From Lichenostomus cassidix (taxonomy: Eukaryota > Chordata > Aves > Passeriformes > Meliphagidae): a DNA stretch of 64,000 bases. The notes beneath the pieces are model-generated. The model saw nothing but the letters and a program-made list of their open reading frames with translations, did not search any database and was not told where the DNA came from. The translations under genes were made by a program, and so were the position numbers. Of the stretch, positions 1 to 12,364 are shown piece by piece; the first letter of the stretch is position 1, and every line of letters starts with the position of its first letter. The stretch covers positions 13,334,056 to 13,398,055 of the forward strand of contig CM039189.1 of the NCBI GenBank assembly GCA_008360975.2. Direction: 5' to 3'.

Positions 1-3000
1 GGTTTAATGGCCAGAAGTACTGCGCAGCAACCCTGCAATTTCACCAGATGTTTAAGTCAGTCTATGTATGGTTTCCCAATGGGTCAATGTGCCACCCCTA
101 CCTTTTCCTGCCCCTCGCCTTGTACGAGCTCCACTGCATATGACCATGACATCAGTATAATCATCTCCAAATTATTTTCACTTCTCTTTGGCACAGTAGT
201 TTCTCTGACAGATCAGTGTGTAGTGATGTAGCCCACTCAGCAGTAGCATGACCAATGCAGCAAATGCAGGGGAGCAGCAGGAGTATCTAGCTCAGAAAAC
301 AAGTGAACAACCCTTGGCAGTGTGGTCTGTGGTCAACAGGAAAGCTACAGCTTACTGGGACTCTGCATTTGTAAGGAAGGAAAAACATTACCTGTTTTTT
401 AAAGAGAATAATAGCAAAAGTATCTCCTGAATAACAAAAATGCAGGTGACTTTCAAGAAGAAAGAATAATTTCATTTAAACCCCTTTTTGGACTCCAAAT
501 GAATGAGACTATAAAAACAAACACGTTCCACCATGAAGAATTTCCTCCAAGCAATGCACTGTATAAGTAAGATATGAAGGAAGATGTACTCACTTTACAA
601 ACTAAACAATACAATCCACCTTCAAGTAACACTGTCCCTGTCTCCATGGTCACCACCCGGCAGTGTCATCCCACATGATAGTCACCTTCAGTGCCTACAT
701 GACAAAGCCAATACTGACTTCTAGCCCCAAAGCATTATCAAAACCATATGCTTTACCTTCATGCAAAACATCTCCTTCAGATGCCTGTGCTTCCTCTAAA
801 CCCTATGAACAAGCATAAGCATCAAAACTCCATTCTATCCGTGAGTCTCACAAGAAAAATTTTTTAAAAAGCTATATACTTGCCCCAAATAATCTCAGGA
901 CAAGTGGATAGCATCTTTACTGTTGGAACTATAATGTAGACTCCCTCATCGATCTGTATCACAAATTAGGAACTCATGATAAGCCTCTTCCATCAAAATA
1001 GCTCATGGCTACTTTTGCATCAACATTGTCTGAGAAACAAAACAAAACAAAGACCATAATGAAAACTCAATACATATCACAGTCTAATTAATGCATTTCT
1101 TCAAACAAAAAAAGTGAGAAAAAAGCCCCAACACAATACATAAACAAGTATTCAAAGAACACATCTCTCCTGAAGAAAATACCAGTCACAATACATTCAT
1201 CAGTCCAAAGGTGACATGTGGCCTTTCTGCAGTAAAACTATCCCTAACTGATCTACAACACCTGGCTGCCACAAAAGATACTAAAATTTGGACATAAAAT
1301 TATAAAATATGTAAGAACCGCATAAAGATCATACTTTGCAATCAATCTTCTCCAGACTATACTTGCTCCAAACAGTAACTCACCAAATAGCATCAGAAAT
1401 GGATAAACAAACAAAGCAGAAGATCAAAGCAGAGAATTTGTGTGTGCATGCATGTGTGTGTGTTGGGCAACTGTAGGATCACAGCAGCCTGAAAGGAAGC
1501 CTACAAATGCATAAGTAAAATACAAAAATTCCAACACAGTGCATTCTGAACCACAGCTGTTCTAGCTTCCTGGAGCAGAACTTTATTTATACTTTCATTT
1601 TTAATGCCTGTGCTGGAAGGGACAATTATCTCAGCAAATTATGAATAAACCAGTGCAGAAAAGGCAAGCCTGGGCATTTCAGATCTTGCTGTAAAATATC
1701 TAGTTTGGAAATCCAGCATGAAACTGTCTCTGATGCAACCAAAACATGTCAAGCCTAATCTTGTCACATTGTCAACATTCACAAACCATATCCTGCTCAC
1801 GTTAACATGGCTAATTTTATTAATTCTTTTTGCAAGCAGCCTACATAATACCCTTGTTGTAGAATATGAGTCTATGCCTGTACAGAGCAAGAAACACAAG
1901 GATCACAACACAGGTTGTGTCACTGCTAAAACAAACCAAACTGCTATGGCAGAGGAGGATGAAAAGGCAACTTTACTAACTACATGGTAAATAAATAATA
2001 GAGGGTTGGCATTACAAGAAATCAGCATAGTTAATGAGGGACTTAGCACAGCTGACTAATTGTTGCTTATGTACAACACCTCAGCTATGCTAGATCATTT
2101 TTTGATAAAGAATTCAGTAAAAATTAATTTCTTCATTACAAGATTTTCATTTATTAGGGAAGTTTCTTTTATCCAAAGGGTGACCTACTGTCAAGTGACT
2201 TTTGCTTTTTAGTGTTTCAGTTATGTTTTCACCAAATTTAGTTTTATGACATCAAACAGCTTTCTCAGATGTTTTATAGGACTACAGGAAAGCACTGCTA
2301 AAGAAAGGTGCAGAGGACAATGCAGTTAATTTTTGGAAGTATTTGAATGTGAAAAATGTCATTTATGAATTTCAGACAGCATGAAATAATACCCAAGAGA
2401 CAATACTGCAATATACATGACAAACAGCTTCATCATAACTTCAAACTAGATATTGACCATACAATTCTTCTCTGGCCATGCAGATAAGACTGCAAATAAC
2501 ATAATATTAGATATTAGAATGCTTTTGTGTCACAGGCCTTGGTGACATAAAAGAGGAAAACAGCTAAGAATGAGTGCAGCATGGCATCCTACAGCTGAGT
2601 GATCCATTCCAAAATTACCCAAATTATCACTGCACTAAAATAAAAAAAGAAAGGAGAAAGCTAAGAGATTACAAATGTTAGAAAAGGCTTATACAGAGCA
2701 CAACAGTTAATGAAATATGGCACTTGCAGCATGCAGCTGAGGTCTTTAACAGCATTAGCTGATATTTGCAAGTTTGTACAGTACACAATAAGATCTGGTG
2801 TTAAATTTGCCCGAACTGCCACTGGAAGAACAGAAATAATTTTTCTTAGGATAACATCTTCAGATTTATGCTGTCCAAAAGAGCATTGTTATTCATCAGT
2901 TACAATGAAAGATCATCACATGATATACATCCTAGCAGATATGCATTACAGAGACCATATAGTTCAGTTCAAATGCATACTCTTTCATGACACTGAAAGT

Positions 3001-4870
3001 TAACTATTTATTTGCAATTACTGTGCCAATATGGAAATTTAGGAATAACCTTCCTGTAATATATGTGAATTGAAAAATATCACAAGTATTAGCAAGGTAT
3101 TACTGTCAAGGAAAAAGAAGATGTTTCTTCAGCTCCTGTTTTCCCCCTAAGATGCAACTTTTTCTTAATGCTAAGAATCTTTCATTGTTTCAGACAGTTC
3201 ATACAAATCATAGAATACAGATTGTTTTATTACAGTATACTGTTAGATAAAAACACTTATTCAAAGTTCAGTTATACATGTGAGACATCCTCATCCTAGA
3301 CATAAACACCTGAATCCCCTTCACCATTTCTGGAAATTACAATTTCAAAAAACCTCAACTCTACAACAGTGTGATGGAACACAGTGAATATAGTAAGAGG
3401 AGAGATTTATTGAGATGCTGATTATCAGAAAGTTATGTGAATTTTTCATACTCATTTTACCAGAATAACATAGTTATTGAGGTCAAAATCATCAATAGGT
3501 TGTGGTGTGACCAATAAAAAATGGGCATTAGGGGCAACCTTACACATGCACTTTTCCCAGGAGCTGTAGCCTACAAAGCCTGCAAATCCTTATTCAAAGC
3601 CAGAATACATAGGTTACAACATACAATTAAATCAATGTGCCTACAACACTCTTGCATTAAAGTTATTCCCAAATGGCTCAAGACTCCTTGGGTAGTTTCA
3701 AGTTAAAAGTAGGATGCAAGTGAAAAGAACAATCATCAGTTTAAGGAAAATCCAGTTGCTGACACAATTTAAATAACCATTCTCATCCTGAGCTACATAT
3801 AAGCATGTGAACTGAAAGAAAAGTTGCATCTAATTGCAGCATTTTATTGAAACTTTTATCATCTGGAATCCATATGGGTCACAATGTCTTAATAAACAAT
3901 AATGCATTCTGTTTTGATTTACTCAAAATTAACAGGGCATTTGGGGAAATATTATTATTGTAAAAGCCTGTTTCACATTTGTTTGGCAATACTAGAGCTA
4001 TCTAAGTGGAAAACAAGAGAACCCCTTTCTTTTTTCCCTCTGTTGTTGATATTAGGGGAAAACAATGCAGCTGGTAACATTAATGATACCCTATATCCTC
4101 AACAAAGATGAAAGAGGTCAAACCAAGTTGTAATGGGCTTAAGCACATGAAACAGCCATACTGGATTGATTAGCTCAGGATCCAGACACGGCAAACCCAT
4201 TTTTTCAAACAATATTCCATGCTATAGTCCAATAGGTCTGCAAAGTCTCAAGGCTTTGCATAAGGCAGTTTCCTTAATATAGTCAGCCCTAAAGCAGAGT
4301 GCAATGAAGGGCTGTTTCTGTTTTTGGCCTGCCAGACTTGGAGGGAAACAGGGAGAGGGGAGAGCAGACTGGATCATACAGCATCTATCACAGCATCACA
4401 CTGGCTACTCTGTTGTGAGCATGCTGGCAGCAGCCTTATTATATAGCCCTGTTTTCAGAGATATACAATTAAAACTCCATTATAATAATGTCTTCTTGGC
4501 AAAAATGTAGCAAACAAGCCCTTTCCAAAAGGGATTTATATTTTAATTAGAGAAAAATCAGTTCAGCTGTCTTTTTGGAGAGTCAGAGGGCCTGGCTAAG
4601 GAAGACAAACAAAACCAGATTTTTGGTGGTTGCTGTAGTTCTTTTGTTCTTCTTGAGGAATCAGTACCATGTCAATGTAATAACCATCATGTAATAAGAT
4701 CCATACCAAGAAATGAGGACTTCATTTGACAACTGATCAACACTGTCTTTAAACATAGTTAACATTATTTCTCTGTAACTCTGTAATCCAGATCCCTGTC
4801 TTTCATCTCTTACATTTAATAAAAATAGAAAAAAAAGTTTCTATTCCTAGAACTAGATTTTTACTTTTCT
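1..4870. other. AT-rich non-coding stretch
   Basis: I see no supportable gene here. The open frames are short (97 codons at most), overlap on both strands and lack a convincing pair of splice sites. Short A-runs and scattered TA-rich patches are present. The only simple repeat worth listing is the TG tract at 1439-1464. One possible 39-nt minus-strand exon near 760-800 has a weak acceptor and a non-consensus donor, so I did not call it. The stretch is consistent with vertebrate intron or intergenic DNA. Confidence 0.7.
1439..1464. repeat. TG microsatellite, interrupted
   Basis: A 26-base alternating purine-pyrimidine tract made of TG units, interrupted twice by CA. It is short and imperfect, so probably an old simple repeat. 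Confidence 0.85.
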
Positions 4871-4874
4871 TGGC

Positions 4875-4947
4875 CCTTTTAGGATGCTCATACCCCTACT
4901 GTTGTCACCAGTGCTCTGGTCATCAGAGCACTGTAGATGCTAAAAGG
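4875..4947. repeat. 73-nt foldback with a perfect 10-bp inner stem
   Basis: The inner arms CAGTGCTCTG (4909-4918) and CAGAGCACTG (4924-4933) are exact reverse complements around a 5-nt loop. The outer arms CCTTTTAG (4875-4882) and CTAAAAGG (4940-4947) are also exact reverse complements. The two stems are separated by 26 nt on the left and 6 nt on the right, so the fold is asymmetric. It could be a decayed miniature inverted-repeat element or a structured RNA. The imbalance argues against a standard microRNA precursor. No function is inferred. Confidence 0.6.
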
Positions 4948-4949
4948 CA

Positions 4950-6438
4950 TGAAATCTCAATAATCCCTTCCTTTAAAATCACACGATTCCTTCGCACTGC
5001 ACCATTACAGTACAGCTGATTGCACAATTGACCACTTAACCTGAGGATAACACAAGAAAAAAGTGATATATAACATGCAGTGGTCCAGAAGGACAATGCC
5101 AGAGTTTTTCTTACATTGTACAGTACTGAAAATAACTTGACTCAGGTCTGCTCTTCCTTCCCCTTATCCTGCAAGAGAAATTCATGGCTAGTTGGACTTA
5201 AGAGCTTCAGGTAAATACTACCTTGTACTGAGGACAAAAATAGGACAAGATAAATACAGGGGACACAGCATTCATTTTGATGTTGTTTTACCATGACTTA
5301 TCCCATATCTAGAATACAATCTGTGCAGTATATCCACCTACATGTCCATCTATCTAGAAACCTTCTTTGAGACTATAAAGGACATCCTGAAAGCACCTGA
5401 GAAACATCCTGACATCCAACTGTCCGACTTGCAAACAGGCTCCTCTTCCAATGGCCAAATGGTCAGAAAAGTCTATTAAGTATCAACATGGTGACCCCAA
5501 GAAAATAAAAGGTTTGCAACAGAAACTTTTCAAGAGCTATGAATTTTCACCATTCTTAAAATGCGTCTTTAATGTCCTCCTATAAAAGAGCAATTTAGCA
5601 AAGAATTAACTTTTCTTTCAGAGAAGGCAACATGCATAGAAACAAAGGCACTGAGAGTGCCAAGAAAGGAAACCGTCCGGGAAAAGATGAACAAATAAAT
5701 TTTAATTGATAAATAGAGGAAAACCCATTACTGACATTTTAAAAAATAACATAAAGCAGCTTCTCAGACATTCAACCACCATAACCTGGGTTCTCTGTTC
5801 ACTGCTGAGAATTTGAAAAAAAAAAGGTGGGAGGTAAGTTAATATGCCTTGTAATCCTCTTTAGTAATGTAGAGGTAAGAAAAAAAGTCAATAAAAAACC
5901 TTGTGGCCCACTACTAAGAAAAAGCTCCACCTTACTTTATTTACAAAATAGCTAAATATAGTCATAGCAAAAGCTGACAAATTACAAGTAAAACTTTCAA
6001 AAATAAATGTTCATTAAAAAGTTTTAAGCTGGAGGGGTTTCTTTAATCCTTTTGTCATTTGAGCAATATGTGATCAAAGGCATTTCATTTTCCCATTCCT
6101 CAAACGTTAAGTAAATATGTGGGCTTAGAAAAGAAATTCATGTAATTCATAGCAGGACAGAAAGTAGTACTTGTTACAGCAAATAATTAAAGCTAAAGTA
6201 TTAGAGGTGGGAGCGAGGGGCACAGAGCCTGATTTTCTAAACAAAGACAAGATTAATTTTTTTCAGACTGGAAAAAAATTCCCCAAACCATTCCTCTCTG
6301 TGCATCCATATGTGCCAACTTTTCAACACATTCATTACTTTTATTGGCCAGCATGTTTCCCATCTACTTAAGAATAAGCAGAGGGGAACTAATTCATCTG
6401 TTTACTCTACTTTGGAGCCGTTCTTTCTCCAGCCCACC
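4950..6438. other. Non-coding stretch with decoy splice signals
   Basis: No gene is visible. A pyrimidine-rich acceptor ends at 5175 and a donor follows at 5211, giving a possible 35-nt + strand exon (5176-5210) open in one frame (RNSWLVGLKSF). Strong-looking donors also occur near 5834 and 5875. Such a small unit with no recognisable product is most simply a decoy. The rest is AT-rich with several A-runs. Confidence 0.6.
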
Positions 6439-6439
6439 T

Positions 6440-7085
6440 GAACAATGCCACCAAAACTGTCTTGCTTCCCACCGGAGCCGAGGAGAGCCCCTCTTCCTGC
6501 ACCAGCAGCAGCTGGGCTTCTGTCCAGCTGTCCTTTCCATCCCTAATGGCCCTGGCCAGCTGCCCTGGGCCTCCCCCACCACTGCTGCCCATGGAGCTCA
6601 GCCCCCTTTTGACTCAGCCCAGGCTCTTCAGCTGCACAGCTGCCCCTGCCTGTCCACAGAGTCTGTGCATCCTCATCTGCAGACTGGCATCCCACCTTGA
6701 CCTCAGGCCTGTCCCATCTCCACCAACCTGCCTCAATATCACGGGGCTGTGCCCGACCCTGGTTGCTCAGCTGAGACTCAGTCCCAACCCTGACCTGCAG
6801 AATGGCTTCCCACCTTGCCTCCAGAGCTGCCACATCACCATGAATGTGCTGGTGGGCTTTGGGCTGTCCCTGGCTGGGGTGGTGAGACTGATCCCAGCTG
6901 CCAGGCCCTGGAGAGCCCCTGCCACTCCTGCCCCGGGTCCCTCAGGCAGCTCAGGGACAGCCAGGCTGGGCTCCAGAGGAGCAGCCAGGCTGGGCTCCAG
7001 AGGGCCAGGCTGGGCTCTGCCCACAGCCCAGCACCAGTAACACCTGGCACAGGCAGGACTCAGTGGCCACTAGGATGATGATGAG
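6440..7085. repeat. Isolated GC-rich block with degenerate internal repeats
   Basis: Base composition changes sharply at about 6440 and again at about 7085, and the interior is much richer in C and G than either flank. The + strand is strongly C-biased from 6460 to 6830. A unit starting GCAGACTGGCATCCCACCTTG at 6679 recurs in altered form at 6797, about 118 bases on. A 24-base unit is tandemly repeated at 6958-7004, with a third partial copy to 7020. Open frames exist in several frames on both strands, including a 192-codon frame at 6462-7040. This follows from GC richness and does not indicate a gene. CpG is not enriched, so it is not a typical CpG island. It is best read as a degenerate minisatellite or an unrecognised repeat; an old GC-rich retrocopy is less likely. 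Confidence 0.55.
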
Positions 7086-7089
7086 TCCT

Positions 7090-10000
7090 TCTATCCACAG
7101 AAACACAAGAGGAGGAGTGGCTTTTATTGGGGGTTTGAGACTCTCTGACCAGATAAAAAAAATGTTAGGACAGTCTGAGCTGTCCTTGGAGAAGCACCAG
7201 CAGCTCCAGGCAGCTGTGCCTAGCTGTGTACCTACTTAAGAAAGGTCCTCCATGGGAAGATGGATGGGATTTACCTCAGCTGCCAATGGTGCAGGCTTCT
7301 CCCTCTGATCAAGAGAGCAGAGGCGAGACAGTGCTTGAAATAATGAGGTACCATAGCTAGTCATGAGTCAGCCGCATCTCAGTATTCTTGGCTCCTTTTG
7401 TCTGGTAAATATTTCGCTCTTGCATTGCAGGAGTCCTCATGTGCTTTTAACTAGGCTCCAATTCCACTGCTCCCACACCAACAGTGTACCTTGCATTTTG
7501 ACTATTACACATAATGTTTCAGAAAACCAGCAATACACAAGAGACTGTAGAGTTTCCATGGAACAAGGCAAAATGCCAGGCTGGCAGGGCACAACAGAGC
7601 ATGCACCACCAGCAGGGTATTAAACCTCTAAGTCACTCTTATCCAAATGACAGATCAGATCCATAAGACCTGGAAGAAAAGGGGAGAGAATAGCACACTA
7701 TTTAGTGAGTAACCCCATACTTCATTTCAGCAGATCCTGAGACTATTCCCATTCCACATTCAGTGCAAAACTTCCACTGTCAAAAACCTTAAATTGATGA
7801 AAATCCTACAGATCTGGGGAAAACAGACCATCCACCTACAGTTACAGGGAAGAAGCAGGCAGGGAGGAGAGTGTCTAAAAGCAAATGCAAAACAAGATTT
7901 TAAGAATTACTCTAAATACCATAAACACCTCTTAGACCTAAGTGACCACAAAAAACATAAGACATCACTAGGAAAACTCAACTGGAACTTTCACAGAAGC
8001 AATTTTAGCCAAGAAAAACGCTGGTCACCAAGATGGAAGTGATCCAAAATGGATCAAGCTTGGATTACCAGAGAGTAGCTCATGGCAAGAGTTGTGAATG
8101 TTAGGCTCAGTGAGTTTGGATATATAACATAAGAGAGAAGCAGCAGCATAACTGGGAATACAGAAGTGGCTTCACCTATTGAGTGCAAGAGAACAGGTTG
8201 TGCCTCCTTTAGGACAGGGAATAATCCAAAATAAAGCAAGAAGATTGAGCAAGACTGAGGCAAGAGAGATCAAATGGTAAGCCTGAATGCAGTCCATGGC
8301 TGGAATGGGATCTACAAATTAATGAATAAATTAAAAACAAAGAAATCTCAAAATTACCAATAAGGTAGAAAAAAAAAAAAGCTGCAGAAATATTTTACAT
8401 GTGCCATCAACATAAAATATACAGACTAGTTACAGCCAGAATATTAAAAAAAAAAAAATGCATCATGTCAACTATAATTAAATGGCAATAAAGGTAACAA
8501 TAGGCAAAGGGATAGTAAATCTGAAAAACAGCAGAAAGAGGAAGATAAAATTTCTTTTTAATTAAAATGGATTCATAGTGTCACCAAGTAACTTGTTCTT
8601 TAAACTCTACCAGCCATGCAATAATGAACTGCAAGAATACCAATAGATCTCTATTGCGCTTCAAGCCTTTACTCTTCCTGCTCATCATTACAAGCTGGGA
8701 GAGATTTTGAAACAGACCATTATAGCTGAAGTATTTAGCTGTTTTTCTTTAAACCTCCCTTTTTCACTGAAAAAAACCTCCTTCCCCTAAATTCTAATGT
8801 AGTCAGAATGTCTATTACAGGCATGTATTCTCCTTTGCAGCTGAACAGACCTGAATGTTTTCTTACTTTCAGCTTTTACAGATTTGTTCTTCATACTTAT
8901 TTTCTCCCTGAAGCAACATTAGCATTGTTTCCATTTCCTAGCCAGCCTACTCTTGAATTCTTAACACCTCCTTCTCAGGCAACATCTCACACTGTTGCCT
9001 TCTGCAACACTGCAGCAATAACCTATTTTTCCTCCTTGGCAAAAGAAACACTGGAGTTCTCTGGAGTACACTGATTCACAAATTTGCCCTGTGAATGACT
9101 TCCTGAGGTTCTTAATTAGGTATGTTGAAGAAGTCACTGAAATCATGGATCTGTGAGTCCCAGAGAAAACCAGACCACTCACTTTTCAGCCCACAGGAAA
9201 ACCCCATGAAATCCCAAATAAGCAGCTCAGAGGAAAAAGCTTTCTCTTTTTTTAGCTTTTTTTTCTTTTTTTAGCTAGTACAGAGATATGTAGTTTAGGT
9301 TGTTTGGCTAATACAGCTGAAAAATAAGCTGAGAATTCAGCTGAGTTGAGACTGACAATTTTCATACTCCTCTACGAGAATTTTCAAAACAATCTCAGAG
9401 AAACATTAGGACATTGTGGTACATATTCTGCATCAAAAGACCAACAGAAGGATAAATATTACTTATTTTGTAAGGAAAAATGTTAACAATTTTTTTCTTC
9501 AATAAAATGAGTTCCTGTTATTTTGTGGAAGCAAGAGGGTATATGAACACTCAAAGACTTAAGAGCTCAAACTGCTACGAGGGGTTATACCAAAGAAGAA
9601 AATTTTAAAGTAAACAAGCTACAATACAGCCAGTCCTGTTGGAGAAATAGTGCAACATCAGTTAATCTCCCGAAAAAGGTTCCTCTCCCTGAGACTAATA
9701 CAAATGGCAAAACCGGGCAGTTTCACAGAGGATTTACTATAAAAAGCAGCCATAGCCAGTGAATCTAAAGTTACTGCTCAAGATCCCTTTTTCCCTAACA
9801 TCACCAAGGAAAACACAGGATAAGCTCATGCCTGCTCATGTAACACCTTTTGTAGTCTTGTGGCTTGCTCCATTTTCCTCTGTAAAGAAAAAACCTGAGC
9901 AGAGCAGGTTTTCTGCTCCCAGACACATTGGTAGGGAATCCTGCTTCATGCTACGAGTTTGTAGGCCAAAGACAAAGCTTCGAAACTGTTCCTGGACAAA

Positions 10001-11670
10001 CTGCATTTCTCAGCTGCTGCTAAAGCCTTTGGAACCTCTGATTAATCTTTGAGCAAACTGCAGTCAGCACTTGTACCTCAAGGGCAACAAACTCAGTTAA
10101 TGCACTCTTTCAAGAGACCTATTATAGCTTGAAATCTCAAATTGCAAACCTTCTCCCGGAGTAGCTCACATTACTTTCAGCCTTTCAGGATCTAAGGGTG
10201 TGGTTTGGGGATCAATTTAAATTGATCTAACTGTGGGTCACTGCCAGACAGACAATCCTGTATCTGTGCCTATCAGGCTATGCAATGACTTAGTATAACT
10301 GAGCATCTCTTGTTGGAATAATTTGTAGTCAGATCATTTCCCAGTCCAAGCCATGGCATGACAACAAAGAGAATGGCACTAAAGAGGCAGAAATGTACTG
10401 GCACATGCAGCCCAGACTTGGATCTGCTTGAACTTCCCAACAAACAGCATCCTACACTGGGCATCTGGGAGGATTATTAACATGAGATGGAACAAAACAT
10501 CCTATAAACACTAAAATCTGTGCGTCTTCTTCCCCAAAGGATCCTTAATGATTTCATAGAAGCTTTCAGCAAAATGATAGTACTATGTGCTGACAATGCA
10601 GAACTGGCTTTCATTATATGCTTCTGAGGTCAGTATGCAAAATGCCTTAAGAATCTCTCTTCCGTGACAGCCCTGAGAACACAATCTCTGCCCACAGAAC
10701 ACAATCACACTACCAATCACAGCAAATGCTACTCAAAAGTTCAGCTGTTCAGAATCTGTTTTGTGGGTTTGTTTATTTATTTGGACATACCATCTTCTTT
10801 TTACTTCATGTAATATTTTTTTCTTATTGTTACCATGAAACTGAGTCAATACATTAAAAATCTTTAGTTTATTTGCTACTTGGGACCCAGTAAGACAAAG
10901 ATAATAGGAAAGCTTTTGAATTACTTCTTCCCTTAACTTCTCCCTAAACATTGTCTATAAGGAATGAATCAATGACAGAATAGATATGTCTACTTTACTC
11001 ATAACTACATCACAGTTATCTAACTGGCAATTATGTGAAAATTAAGTTTGTCCATATTTTATACTACTTATTTAGTACATTATCAGGATTTTTTTACCCT
11101 AATGCAGCCAAATGATTCCAGAAGTCTTTGCATATGGAGTTAACACATTGCCTGACGACTCATCAAATAAAAACAAGTAATAAAGCTCCAAGTGTTTAGT
11201 TAAATTTAATTTACAACTAAGCAAAACAGTGTTTATTGAAACAAAAAAGGTCATTAGTGTCTTACTAGGAAGCAATTAAAATAACAGATCAAAGCCATTC
11301 ATCAAATCACAAAACAGATGCTAAGCTTTACTGTAAGAGATTTAGGAGCAGTTGTGTACGTAACAGTAGAAGTCCACAAACTATGCTGTACCTTCCATGA
11401 CCACAGAGAAGTTGCTGAAAAATAAGATTTATCACATACTAAATTCAACTGTGATTCTCCAGCTCCAGAGGTGTTCATCTTACCCATCTGCAGACTCAAA
11501 TTGAAGGCATTGGAGCAAGTGAGATGCAGTCTCTATATTTTTAACATTAAAATTATTCTAACCCAAAGACAATTCTTATAGTACTCTTGGCAAACTATTC
11601 AGTCCTCAACACTGAGTTCTGCTTCAATAGGATAATGAAAATCTCAGTTGTTATTAAAAACCAATTTAAT
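7090..11670. other. AT-rich non-coding stretch
   Basis: I see no gene. Frames are below 100 codons and have no domain I recognise. The stretch holds several A-runs (for example near 8370 and 8450), T-rich runs near 9245-9275 and the palindrome at 10210-10227, which is listed separately. Nothing else stands out. Confidence 0.7.
10210..10227. repeat. Perfect 18-bp palindrome
   Basis: GATCAATTTAAATTGATC is its own reverse complement with no spacer. It contains two ATTGAT-type half-sites facing each other around TTTAAA. It could be a binding site for a dimeric factor or chance in AT-rich DNA. Confidence 0.75.
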
Positions 11671-11673
11671 TGG

Positions 11674-11770
11674 AAAAAACCAAACAAAAAAACCACACAC
11701 AAAAAAACCCAAAAAAACAAACAAACAAAAAAAAAAACCACCAAAAAACCACAAAAGCCACACACAAACC
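11674..11770. repeat. A/C-rich low-complexity tract
   Basis: About 95 bases consist almost entirely of A and C on the + strand, with AAAAACC- and ACAAACAAA-like units. The lack of T and G keeps both strands open for about 65 codons, which explains Lys/Thr/Pro-rich and Phe/Val/Cys-rich frames that are not genes. Similar G/T-rich tracts recur at 38.06 kb and 38.37 kb. Confidence 0.85.
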
Positions 11771-12307
11771 AAGTTTTTAGCAGTTTGAACAACTAACCTG
11801 TACTTAACATACTCTCTTCAGTAGTGGACTGAACTGAAATACTCTTGGCCTCCTGAACTTCAGGTAGACCAATTCTCCCTTCAAATTTTAAATAAATACT
11901 GAAAAATAGTTGCATATAAAAAGGCAGGGAAATGTGGATGTTAGAATTCTGTTTGTATTAGTTTCTTTGTTTCATAAAGGAATTGCAATCCATTGTTGAA
12001 AATCCCTGATAACTAACTGATATGCTCATGTCACAAATTTAGGAAATATGTCTATAAAAATCTTAAAAATCTCTGCTTAGAATAAGATAGGCACTCCATA
12101 TATGTATATCCGTCAGATTGCAAACCCTTTTTTTGATACATGGTGCAACCATTGTCTTCCTGCCAGCAAATTTGTTCAGAAATTACAATGTCTAGCCAAG
12201 CTGAACCAACACAGCAGTAGCATGAAGAACCAGAACTGGAACCAGTTGCAATAAAATAGCCCCAACTCACTGAGACCCAAGTAGAGCTGCCCAGAAGCCT
12301 CCAGCTG

Positions 12308-12350
12308 TTTGGTTTGGTTTGGTTTGGTTTAGTTTGGTTTGGTTTGGTTG
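12308..12350 (+). repeat. TTTGG pentanucleotide microsatellite
   Basis: About eight tandem TTTGG units with one A-for-G interruption (TTTAG). It is followed by a G-rich run (GGGAGGGGGG) at 12355-12364. Confidence 0.9.
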
Positions 12351-12364
12351 TTTTGGGAGGGGGG

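Noticed and set aside
6462..7040. 192-codon + strand open frame
   Set aside because: It lies in a GC-rich, internally repeated block where several frames on both strands are open. It has no domain, no CpG island and no conserved motif, so composition explains the length.
11587..11796. Overlapping open frames on both strands (Lys/Thr/Pro-rich and Phe/Val/Cys-rich)
   Set aside because: They are produced by an A/C-only low-complexity tract that contains no stop codons.
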